NCBI GenBank assembly: GCA_964536195.1
Contig: CAZHVO010000065.1
Span: 1 to 5,819 of the forward strand
Reading direction: 5' to 3'
Length of the DNA: 5,819 nucleotides
From: Susulua sp964536195
GTDB taxonomy: Bacteria > Omnitrophota > Gorgyraeia > Duberdicusellales > 4484-171
The notes beneath the pieces are model-generated. The model worked only from the letters and a program-made list of their open reading frames with translations. It was not told the DNA's origin and did not search any database. This document shows positions 1 through 5,679 of the stretch, piece after piece. Made by a program: the position numbers and the translations under genes. The stretch's first letter is position 1. Each line of letters opens with the position of its first letter.

Positions 1-447
1 CTCCAAAGCTGATATTGCTTCCCTTTGCCCGCTTATATTTGCTGAAGGAAGATACACAGCATCGTCAAGCTCATTTAAAATTTTGTTAGTAATGATATTG
101 GCCGGAATCCGTACGCCGATTTTCTCATCACCGGGAGTATAGTAAATGATTGTAAGAGGCCCTGGCCAAAACTTTTCTATAAGCCGGTACCCAAACGGCG
201 GTAAGGTATCAAAGTAATCCCTTATTGCCTTATCGCTACTACCTAAAGCAAAAGAAAGTGGTTTCTCCTTAGACCTCTTCTTCAGTGCATAAAGTTTAGC
301 AACCGCACTCCTTTTGCCGGCACACACTCCCAAGCCGTAGACAGTTTCAGTAGGTAAAGCAACTATGCCCCCCTTTTGAATAATCTCTACTGCTTGCTTG
401 ACTAAAGACTGGTCAATATCTTTAGGGTCGATAAATATTTTCTTCAT
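1..447 (-). CDS. tsaC: Threonylcarbamoyl-AMP synthase, TsaC/Sua5/YrdC family (3' end cut by window edge)
   Basis: The enzyme makes threonylcarbamoyl-AMP from threonine, bicarbonate and ATP, the first step of the t6A37 modification of ANN-decoding tRNAs in the cytoplasm. Translation of the minus strand from 447 gives 149 open codons to the window edge. Family motifs appear in order: GGIVALPTETVYGLG (residues 26-40), the basic nucleotide-binding stretch KKRSKEKPLS (56-65), FWPGPLT (93-99), VRIPAN (112-117) and PSANISG (134-140). These leave little doubt about the YrdC fold. A TsaC-type protein is usually about 190-210 residues, and Sua5 adds a C-terminal domain to reach about 340. The cut hides which type this is, so the symbol is provisional. 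The ATG shares its A (position 447) with the TGA of purE, giving TGATG and suggesting translational coupling. Only a weak GAAG-rich Shine-Dalgarno lies upstream, inside purE. Confidence 0.88.
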   Translation of the reverse strand, partial: MKKIFIDPKDIDQSLVKQAVEIIQKGGIVALPTETVYGLGVCAGKRSAVAKLYALKKRSKEKPLSFALGSSDKAIRDYFDTLPPFGYRLIEKFWPGPLTIIYYTPGDEKIGVRIPANIITNKILNELDDAVYLPSANISGQREAISALE

Positions 448-902
448 CACTTGAACTTCTTCTTCAAAACTTCTAGCTTAGAAACATATTCCTTATCCTT
501 AAGCGAAAGAATTTCTAAGGCAAGAATTATAGCGTTAATAAAGGCACTTTCCCCTACACCAGTTGAAGCTACGCCCACTCCTTTAGGTGTGCTAACCATA
601 GAAAATAACGCATCTATCCCGCCGAGAAGCCCTCCCTCTAAGGCTACTCCCAGAACAGGGATATTAACATAAGAAGCAATAAACCCGGGAAGAGCTGCAG
701 CCATTCCAGCGCAGCCAATAAACACCTCAATACCCTCTTTTTCCATCTCTTGGCAGAATTTCCTTAATTTTTCAGGATTTCTATGAGCTGAAATGACCTC
801 TAATCTATGGGCAATATCTAGCTTTCTGAGGATACCCATCCCTTGTTTTAGCTTCTCAAGATCACTCTTACTTCCTAAAATAATAGCAATTTTTTCTTTC
901 AT
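447..902 (-). CDS. purE: PurE, N5-carboxyaminoimidazole ribonucleotide mutase (class I-like)
   Basis: PurE supplies CAIR in de novo purine synthesis. Class I enzymes rearrange N5-CAIR made by PurK, and class II enzymes carboxylate AIR directly. The 151-residue protein begins MKEKIAIILGSKSD. It has the phosphate-binding GSKSD loop (10-14), the catalytic SAHR motif with His40 (38-41), AGMAAALPG (65-73), IPVLGV (81-86) and GGIDALFSMVSTPKG (94-108). SAHR, rather than the SAHK of class II, points to class I. The position matching E. coli His75 (AAHLPG) is Ala70, which is unusual. The ATG at 902 is chosen over an in-frame ATG at 929: it gives the standard family N-terminus and has an AGGGGG ribosome-binding site just upstream. 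The alternative start adds nine residues and has a poor site. purE follows purD after 85 bases and overlaps tsaC by one base. No purK is in the window. Confidence 0.93.
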   Translation of the reverse strand: MKEKIAIILGSKSDLEKLKQGMGILRKLDIAHRLEVISAHRNPEKLRKFCQEMEKEGIEVFIGCAGMAAALPGFIASYVNIPVLGVALEGGLLGGIDALFSMVSTPKGVGVASTGVGESAFINAIILALEILSLKDKEYVSKLEVLKKKFK

Positions 903-906
903 TTTG

Positions 907-912
907 CCCCCT
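907..912 (-). promoter_or_regulatory. Ribosome-binding site of purE (decides the start)
   Basis: AGGGGG lies four bases (CAAA) upstream of the ATG at 902. It supports that start over the upstream in-frame ATG at 929, which is preceded only by AAGAGATAAA. Confidence 0.6.
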
Positions 913-927
913 TTTTTGACAATATTC

Positions 928-955
928 ATTTTATCTCTTAAATCAAAAAATTCAA
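928..955 (-). promoter_or_regulatory. Possible internal promoter for purE and tsaC
   Basis: TTGAAT (955-950) is followed, after 16 bases, by TAAAAT (933-928), matching the sigma70 consensus at 4/6 and 5/6 positions. The predicted transcript start, near 921, lies downstream of the alternative ATG at 929 and just ahead of the purE ribosome-binding site. AT-rich DNA yields such matches by chance. The 85-base purD-purE gap, the only sizeable one inside the operon, is the main reason to list it. Confidence 0.3.
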
Positions 956-987
956 TCTTTTATTGTAAATAAGGAAAAACGGGCGGG

Positions 988-2271
988 TTAGCGGCTCAAG
1001 GCTTTATTTCCAATATCCCGGCGAAAGTGCATCTTCTCAAAGCTAATATTTTCTATAGCTTTATAGGCTTTATCTTGAGCTTCTCTTATATCTTGGCCAA
1101 GAGTAGTTATACCTAGAACCCGACCGCCATTAGTTACAAAGACAGAGCCAGAAGAACTACTAAAAAGTTTAGTCCCGGCATGGAAGGCGAAAACATCGTC
1201 TAAGGCTCCTAGAGCTTCTAGGCCTTTAATCTCCTTTCCCTTTTGATAAGTTGCTGGATAGCCTCCGGAAGCCAAGACTACACAGAGGCAAACCCTCTTA
1301 TCCCACTCTAACTCTACTTCACTAAGTTTATTATCCACACTCTTTAGGATAAGATCGGCTAAATCGCTCTTAAGCTTTGGTAATATAGCTTGAGTTTCAG
1401 GGTCGCCAAACCTAACATTAAACTCTAAGACAAAAGGAGTATTATCCTTTATCATCAGGCCTATGTAAAGTATACCCTTATAAGGTTTACCATCTTCTTT
1501 AAAACCAGAGATCAGAGGAAGAATAATCTGATTCTTCACTCGGGTTAAAATCTCTTCTCCTACCACCGGAGCCGGAGCATAAGCACCCATACCTCCGGTA
1601 TTAGGACCTTTATCATTATCATAAACCGACTTATGATCTTGGGAAGAAACTAAAGGAATAGCTGTATCTCCGTCGGTGATGACTAAAATAGAAGCTTCTT
1701 CACCCTCTAGGCAATCTTCAATTATAATTTTCTCACCAGCCTTACCAAATTTCTTCTCAACCATCATCATATCAATGGCCTCTTGGGCTTGATTAATATC
1801 TTTGGCTACAACAACCCCCTTACCAGCAGCTAATCCATCAGCTTTTATGACAACCGGAACACCTTTTTGTTTTAGATATTCCTTGGCAAGAGTTGGGTCA
1901 TCAAAAATCTTAAAATCAGCTGTAGGAATATTATATTTTCTCATTATCTCTTTGGCAAAGACCTTGCTGCCTTCAAGAAGTGCCAACTCCTTCCTCGGTC
2001 CAAAGACCTTTAAGCCTTCGGCCTCAAACTTATCGACAATGCCTCCGACTAAAGGATCTTCCGGCCCAACAATGGTTAAATCGATTTTTTTCTCTCTTGC
2101 AAACTCCAAGAGCTGATCAATATCCCCAAATGGTATATTTACATTCTCGGCAACTAGAGAAGTGCCACCATTGCCAGGAGCGCAATAGATTTTATCGACT
2201 AAGGAAGATTGAGATATTTTCCAGCTCAAGCAGTGTTCTCTACCACCGGAACCGATAATAAGTACCTTCAT
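988..2271 (-). CDS. purD: PurD, phosphoribosylamine-glycine ligase (GAR synthetase)
   Basis: PurD joins phosphoribosylamine to glycine with ATP to give GAR, the second step of de novo purine synthesis. The 427-residue length is normal for a monofunctional bacterial PurD. The N-terminal Rossmann-like domain starts with GSGGREH (7-13) and contains the VGPEDPLVGG segment near residues 68-77. The ATP-grasp core shows VIKADGLAAGKGVVVA (141-156), IIEDCLEGEEAS (183-194), the loop DHKSVYDNDKGPNTGGMGAY (212-231) and the metal/ATP-binding EFNVRFGDPETQ (283-294). The C-terminal domain ends with the family-typical RRDIG. It is intact and lacks no key motif. By count it has 54 Lys+Arg and 61 Asp+Glu, so it is slightly acidic. 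Its ATG overlaps the TGA of purM by four bases (ATGA, 2271-2268). There is no clear Shine-Dalgarno, so translation probably depends on ribosomes finishing purM. Confidence 0.97.
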   Translation of the reverse strand: MKVLIIGSGGREHCLSWKISQSSLVDKIYCAPGNGGTSLVAENVNIPFGDIDQLLEFAREKKIDLTIVGPEDPLVGGIVDKFEAEGLKVFGPRKELALLEGSKVFAKEIMRKYNIPTADFKIFDDPTLAKEYLKQKGVPVVIKADGLAAGKGVVVAKDINQAQEAIDMMMVEKKFGKAGEKIIIEDCLEGEEASILVITDGDTAIPLVSSQDHKSVYDNDKGPNTGGMGAYAPAPVVGEEILTRVKNQIILPLISGFKEDGKPYKGILYIGLMIKDNTPFVLEFNVRFGDPETQAILPKLKSDLADLILKSVDNKLSEVELEWDKRVCLCVVLASGGYPATYQKGKEIKGLEALGALDDVFAFHAGTKLFSSSSGSVFVTNGGRVLGITTLGQDIREAQDKAYKAIENISFEKMHFRRDIGNKALSR

Positions 2272-3257
2272 ACTAAGGTCATTTTTTTGTTTGACTTAAC
2301 GATTTTACCAATAAGGTGAGTTTTGCAGCTCTTACTTAAAGTGGTTAAGGCTTTCTTTAAAAACTTCTTGTCTACAACTAAAACCATGCCTATACCCATA
2401 TTAAATACTGAATACATTTCTTTCTGGTCTAGGTGAGCTTTTTTTTGAATAATACTAAAAATCTTGGGAACTTTCCAGCTTCCTTTATCAATAACCATCC
2501 CATACCCTTTAGGTAGAATTTTTGTTACCTTACTGTAGAATGCTCCTCCAGTGACATGAGCAATTCCTTTCAGGGCTAAATGATTATTCCCAAAAACTGA
2601 AAGCAAGGAAAGTACTTCTTTTACATAAATCCGGGTGGGTTTTAATAGTTCTTTCTTGTATTTTTTAAGTCCTTTTAAACCAAGAACTTTCCGAACTAAA
2701 GTAAAACCATTGGAATGAATTCCGTTGGACTCCAACCCAATTACCAAATCCCCTTGTTTAATCCTTCTGCCGTTGATTATCTTATTCTTATCAACAATGC
2801 CGACACAAAAACCTGCTAAATCATATTCCCCCTTTTTATACATTCCCGGCATCTCAGCAGTCTCTCCGCCCAAGAGTAAACATTGGGCATCTCCTAAACC
2901 TTTTTTTATTCCCGATACAACATCGATTAGTGTCTTAACATTAACCTTGCCACAAGCAATGTAATCTAGGAAAAACAAAGGCTTTGCCCCAATACAGACT
3001 ATATCATTGACATTCATGGCCACTAAGTCAATACCTACCGTATCATGAATATTTACATACTGGGCAATCTTTAACTTTGTTCCCACGCCATCGGTTGAAG
3101 ACGCCAATAGGGGATTTTTGTACTTTTTAAGAAGGGGTTGTAGGCGAAAAAGAGAACCAAACGCTTCTACTTTACTGACATTATCAACTTTAATTCTTTT
3201 AGCAAAATCTTCTCCCTTTTTAATATCTACGCCAGCTTTCTTGTAGGTAATTTTCAT
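2268..3257 (-). CDS. purM: PurM, phosphoribosylformylglycinamidine cyclo-ligase (AIR synthetase)
   Basis: PurM uses ATP to close the imidazole ring, converting FGAM to AIR, directly after the PurL step. The 329 residues are close to the usual length of about 340. The N-terminal half carries SSTDGVGTK (53-61), GIDLVAMNVNDIVCIGAKPL (75-94) and LLLGGETAEMPGMY (127-140). The C-terminal half carries LESNGIHSNGFTLVRK (175-190) and FNMGIGM (285-291). The segment usually written HITGGGxxENxPRxLP reads HVTGGAFYSKVTKILP (234-249), a departure at several normally conserved positions. The protein is unusually basic: 51 Lys and 6 Arg against 25 Asp+Glu by count. The start is supported by the invariant-looking N-terminus and a GGA at eight to ten bases upstream. 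The gene lies 14 bases after purL and overlaps purD by four. The function is secure from the motifs; activity is assumed, not shown. Confidence 0.96.
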   Translation of the reverse strand: MKITYKKAGVDIKKGEDFAKRIKVDNVSKVEAFGSLFRLQPLLKKYKNPLLASSTDGVGTKLKIAQYVNIHDTVGIDLVAMNVNDIVCIGAKPLFFLDYIACGKVNVKTLIDVVSGIKKGLGDAQCLLLGGETAEMPGMYKKGEYDLAGFCVGIVDKNKIINGRRIKQGDLVIGLESNGIHSNGFTLVRKVLGLKGLKKYKKELLKPTRIYVKEVLSLLSVFGNNHLALKGIAHVTGGAFYSKVTKILPKGYGMVIDKGSWKVPKIFSIIQKKAHLDQKEMYSVFNMGIGMVLVVDKKFLKKALTTLSKSCKTHLIGKIVKSNKKMTLV

Positions 3258-3271
3258 TCCTTTTTCCGGAT

Positions 3272-5461
3272 TTAATTCTCGACTATCTTAGGTATAGCCT
3301 GCTTGTAAGTCTTCTCGGCGTCAGCGATACCTATCTTAATAAGGTCATTAATCTCTAGGTAATCTCCTTTTACTTCTCCGATTTTCTTACAGCTAACATT
3401 AGATTTCTTAGCTATTTCCATAATCTTATCTTCACTACTCGAAGAAGCACTAATGATAATTCTTGATTGAGTCTCGCCAAAAAGCAAGGCATCTTTGCGA
3501 ATATCATCATCGAGATTTACACTAGCTCCCTTTCCACCGGCAATACAACTTTCTGCCAAAGCAACAGCTAGTCCGCCTTCGGAGCAACCCTTAGCACTTT
3601 TTACTATACCTGAAATTATCATCTCTAAAGCTGCGGCTTGTAAGCTCTTCTCCTTAGCTAAATCCAATTGAGGAGAAAGGCCTTTTGCCAAATTATGCAC
3701 TATTCTTAGATACTGAGAGCCACCTAATTCTTCCTTATTTTCTCCAAGCAAAAATATCAGATCATTCTCATCCTTAAAGTCCTGACTAGTTACTTGTTTG
3801 GCATCATTGATTGAACCTACCATCCCGATTACTGGCGTAGGGTAAATTGCACCTTTAGGACTTTCGTTGTTAAAGCTAACATTTCCGCTTACTACCGGAA
3901 CATCCAAGGCAATACAAGCTTCAGTAATACCAGAGATGACCTTCTCGAATTGCCAATAAACTTCCGGGTTATATGGACTACCGAAATTCAAACCATCAGT
4001 AACCCCTAGAGGCTGGGCCCCGCAACAAATGAGATTTCTTGCAGCTTGAGCTACAGAAATTTTTCCGCCGGTAAAAGGATCAAGATAGCAATAAAGCCCG
4101 TTGCCGTCTACTGTAGCAGCAATTGGCTTATTAATTTCGGAAATATGATAAACCGCAGTATCCCCACCAGAGGAAATACAGGAATCCTTAATTAAATCAC
4201 TATCAACCTTTTTGGTAATCCACTCTTTGGAAGCAAGGGTGGGGTGACTAAGAAGAGTAAGCAAAGTTTGGTTGTAATCTTGGGATTCTTTTACTTCGCT
4301 TAAATCCAAATTCCTTGTTTGAACTAAGTATTCTGGTTCTTTTGTTTCTCTGGTATACTCCGGACCTTCTGCTAAAAATTGAGGCTGGACTTCTGCTACC
4401 ACATTGCCATTTTCTTTTATTCTTAAAATTTTATCGGCAATTACCTTGCCGATAGTTTTAGAATCAACCTTCCATTTGTTAAATATTTCTTCGACTTTAG
4501 GCAAATCCTCAGGTCTAATGATTAAAAGCATTCTTTCCTGAGATTCAGAAAGCATTACCTCATAAGGAGTCATCCCCTCTTCTTTACGAGGAACAAAAGC
4601 GATATCTATTTCAATGCCAGTGCCAGCCTTGTATGCTGTCTCTGATGTTGAGCATACTAACCCTGCCGCACCCATGTCTTGCATCCCAACAATTAATTTC
4701 TTCTCAACAAGCTCTAAACAAGCCTTCTCTAAGACCTTGCCTATCGCAGGATCACCTATGGCCACAGCACCGGTCTTACTCGCAGAGCTCTCATCTAAAC
4801 CGGCCGAAGCAAAACTTGCCCCTTCTACACCGTCTCTACCAGTAGGACCCCCAACAATCAACACTAAATTCCCTACACCTTCTGCTTTAGCTTTCACCTG
4901 ATTGCTCTTCTTTAAAATACCTACCACCATAGCATTGACTAAGGGATTTCCTTGATAGAAATCATCACAATAGACTTCTCCGGCTAAGGCAGGAAAACCA
5001 ATTTTATTGGCATAATCAGTAAATCCCCGAGCTATTTCCTTAAAAAGAAAAACCGTTCTTTCATTCTCCATTGACCCAAATCTTAAAGAGCTTAAAAGGA
5101 ATTTCGTCGCAGCTCCCACAGAAAAAATATCTCTAATACACCCGCCGCCGCCAGTAGCGCTAGCCTCATAGGGTTGGACTGCTGAAGGATGATTATGGGA
5201 TTCGACCTTGAAAACTATTGCATAATCGTCAGTTACAGAAACTGCTCCTGAATTCTCACCGGTACCTATAAAAACTTTTTTACCTTCTTTAGGCAAAAGC
5301 TTCAGAAGCCTTTTGGAATTCTTATAAGAACAGTGCTCAGACCACATAGCACTAAATAATCCTAATTCTGTATAATTTGGTTCACGTTTTAATAATCCTC
5401 TTATCTTCTCGTACTCTGTATTACTTAAGCCTAATTGCTGTGCTACCTCTAAACTCTCCAC
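3272..5461 (-). CDS. purL: PurL, phosphoribosylformylglycinamidine synthase subunit II (small type)
   Basis: PurL is the ATP-dependent synthetase of the FGAM synthase complex (FGAR to FGAM). It takes ammonia from the glutaminase PurQ, with PurS bridging the two. The 729-residue length fits small PurL, not the ~1300-residue fused enzyme. Motifs in the first half are WSEHCSYKNS (40-49, conserved His43), GTGENSGA (67-74), VESHNHPSA (86-94), GGGGCIRD (104-111), GGPTGRDG (204-211), MQDMGAAGL (260-268) and ESQERM (306-311). The second half has DPFTGG (461-466), LNFGSPYNPEVYWQF (491-505), SGNVSF (525-530), PTPVIGMVG (541-549), SEGGLAVALAES (627-638) and FGETQSRI (661-668). The GTG at 5461 is chosen because GAGGTG sits at the right distance before it. 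An in-frame GTG at 5473 (733 residues) has no such site. It is the first gene after the promoter and attenuator. purS and purQ are absent from the window. Confidence 0.97.
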   Translation of the reverse strand: MESLEVAQQLGLSNTEYEKIRGLLKREPNYTELGLFSAMWSEHCSYKNSKRLLKLLPKEGKKVFIGTGENSGAVSVTDDYAIVFKVESHNHPSAVQPYEASATGGGGCIRDIFSVGAATKFLLSSLRFGSMENERTVFLFKEIARGFTDYANKIGFPALAGEVYCDDFYQGNPLVNAMVVGILKKSNQVKAKAEGVGNLVLIVGGPTGRDGVEGASFASAGLDESSASKTGAVAIGDPAIGKVLEKACLELVEKKLIVGMQDMGAAGLVCSTSETAYKAGTGIEIDIAFVPRKEEGMTPYEVMLSESQERMLLIIRPEDLPKVEEIFNKWKVDSKTIGKVIADKILRIKENGNVVAEVQPQFLAEGPEYTRETKEPEYLVQTRNLDLSEVKESQDYNQTLLTLLSHPTLASKEWITKKVDSDLIKDSCISSGGDTAVYHISEINKPIAATVDGNGLYCYLDPFTGGKISVAQAARNLICCGAQPLGVTDGLNFGSPYNPEVYWQFEKVISGITEACIALDVPVVSGNVSFNNESPKGAIYPTPVIGMVGSINDAKQVTSQDFKDENDLIFLLGENKEELGGSQYLRIVHNLAKGLSPQLDLAKEKSLQAAALEMIISGIVKSAKGCSEGGLAVALAESCIAGGKGASVNLDDDIRKDALLFGETQSRIIISASSSSEDKIMEIAKKSNVSCKKIGEVKGDYLEINDLIKIGIADAEKTYKQAIPKIVEN

Positions 5462-5465
5462 ATTA

Positions 5466-5471
5466 CACCTC
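5466..5471 (-). promoter_or_regulatory. Ribosome-binding site of purL (decides the start)
   Basis: GAGGTG, six bases complementary to the 16S rRNA 3' end, lies four bases (TAAT) before the GTG at 5461. The alternative in-frame GTG at 5473 partly overlaps this site and is itself preceded by AT-only sequence. An out-of-frame ATG at 5463 overlaps the GTG start and would encode only four codons before a TAG. Confidence 0.7.
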
Positions 5472-5513
5472 ACTTTAATTTAAATTTGTATCATATTTTA
5501 GCAAAATACGCAT

Positions 5514-5562
5514 AAAAAAAGCGTCCCGTCTTTGCTTCACCGCATTAAGAAAGGACGCCTCT
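5514..5562 (-). terminator. Intrinsic terminator in the purL leader (attenuator)
   Basis: On the minus strand a core stem GCGUCC (5558-5553) pairs with GGACGC (5526-5521) and is followed by seven U residues (5520-5514). The helix continues inward with a U-G wobble, one U-C mismatch, UCUU (5550-5547) with AAGA (5532-5529), a two-A bulge, and UGC (5544-5542) with GCA (5535-5533) around the loop GGUGAA. Outward, AGAG (5562-5559) can pair with the first four U residues. It lies between the promoter and purL, about 50 bases before the start codon, so it would stop transcription of the operon unless disrupted. On the plus strand no T-run follows it, so it works in one direction only. Confidence 0.82.
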
Positions 5563-5572
5563 GTCCTTCCCC
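5547..5572 (-). promoter_or_regulatory. Candidate antiterminator hairpin in the purL leader
   Basis: AAGGAC (5568-5563) and GUCCUU (5556-5551) are perfect complements around the six-base loop AGAGGC. Upstream G residues 5572-5569 can extend the stem with UCUU (5550-5547) through one G-C and three G-U pairs, if they are transcribed. The 3' arm uses bases 5556-5547, which are also in the 5' arm of the terminator, so the two hairpins cannot form together. This hairpin is made first and would favour read-through into purL. The predicted transcript start, near 5566, may trim the first pairs, so its strength is uncertain. No known riboswitch core is recognised. Confidence 0.6.
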
Positions 5573-5600
5573 AATATATCAATCTAAATTATTTTGTCAA
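5573..5600 (-). promoter_or_regulatory. Sigma70-type promoter of the purL-purM-purD-purE operon
   Basis: A perfect -35 box TTGACA (5600-5595) and a -10 box TATATT (5578-5573, 5/6 to consensus) are separated by 16 bases in AT-rich sequence. Transcription should start around 5567-5565, giving a leader of about 105 bases that includes the terminator hairpin. The placement between purB and purL, pointing at purL, fits the main operon promoter. No PurR-type CGAA box is seen nearby. Confidence 0.75.
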
Positions 5601-5644
5601 GAAATCTTTTTATTCAAAAATAGCTTTTACGGTATGTTGTCAAG
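5590..5644 (-). repeat. Direct repeat of a 12-base motif at and upstream of the purL promoter
   Basis: CTTGACAACATA (5644-5633) and CTTGACAAAATA (5601-5590) match at 11 of 12 positions and start 43 bases apart, close to four helical turns. The right-to-left second copy contains the -35 box of the purL promoter. The upstream copy also contains TTGACA, but its best -10 is poor (TATTTT after 15 bases). They may be tandem promoters, a duplicated promoter remnant or two regulator sites. Chance cannot be excluded for so short a repeat. Confidence 0.4.
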
Positions 5645-5664
5645 CTAGTTAAGTATAGGGGATT

Positions 5665-5679
5665 GGATAAATCTTATCC
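5665..5679 (-). repeat. Small inverted repeat at the purB stop codon
   Basis: GGATAA, a three-base loop and TTATCC form a perfect six-base-pair hairpin that includes the TAA stop of the probable purB gene. It is AT-rich and not followed by a T-run, so it is not a convincing intrinsic terminator. It could protect the 3' end of the purB transcript or be fortuitous. Confidence 0.35.

Noticed and set aside
903..929. Nine-residue N-terminal extension of PurE from the ATG at 929.
   Set aside because: MNIVKKGGK is not typical of PurE, the upstream site is poor, and the AGGGGG site lies inside the extension in front of the ATG at 902.
960..990. Possible terminator after purD, where C-rich sequence precedes CGTTTTTCC.
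   Set aside because: The CCGCTAACCCGCCCG stretch has no G-rich partner to form a stem, so the T-run alone is not a terminator.
1802..2258. Plus-strand open frames at 1802-2116 and 1980-2258.
   Set aside because: They lie wholly inside purD on the opposite strand, have low-complexity Ser/Pro/Leu-rich translations with no family motif, and are antisense shadows.
4614..4901. Plus-strand open frames at 4614-4901 and 4633-4845.
   Set aside because: They lie opposite the conserved GGPTGRDG to MQDMGAAGL region of purL, and their sequence is explained by PurL coding constraint. Similar frames at 451-672 (purE) and 2725-2964 (purM) are rejected for the same reason.
5490..5518. Possible second promoter downstream of the terminator, with -10 TATGAT at 5495-5490.
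   Set aside because: The -35 at 17 bases is TTTTTA (3/6), made up largely of the terminator's U-run. It is too weak in such AT-rich DNA.
5521..5527. GGGACGC in the leader resembles part of the c-di-GMP-I riboswitch.
   Set aside because: The motif is followed by a U-run instead of AAAGCC, and the rest of the GEMM fold is missing. It is the 3' arm of a terminator.
5557..5566. GGACAGAGGC in the purL leader resembles the GGACAGAG end of glycine riboswitches.
   Set aside because: None of the other conserved glycine-aptamer parts lie upstream, and the promoter sits directly before the motif, so there is no room for the aptamer.
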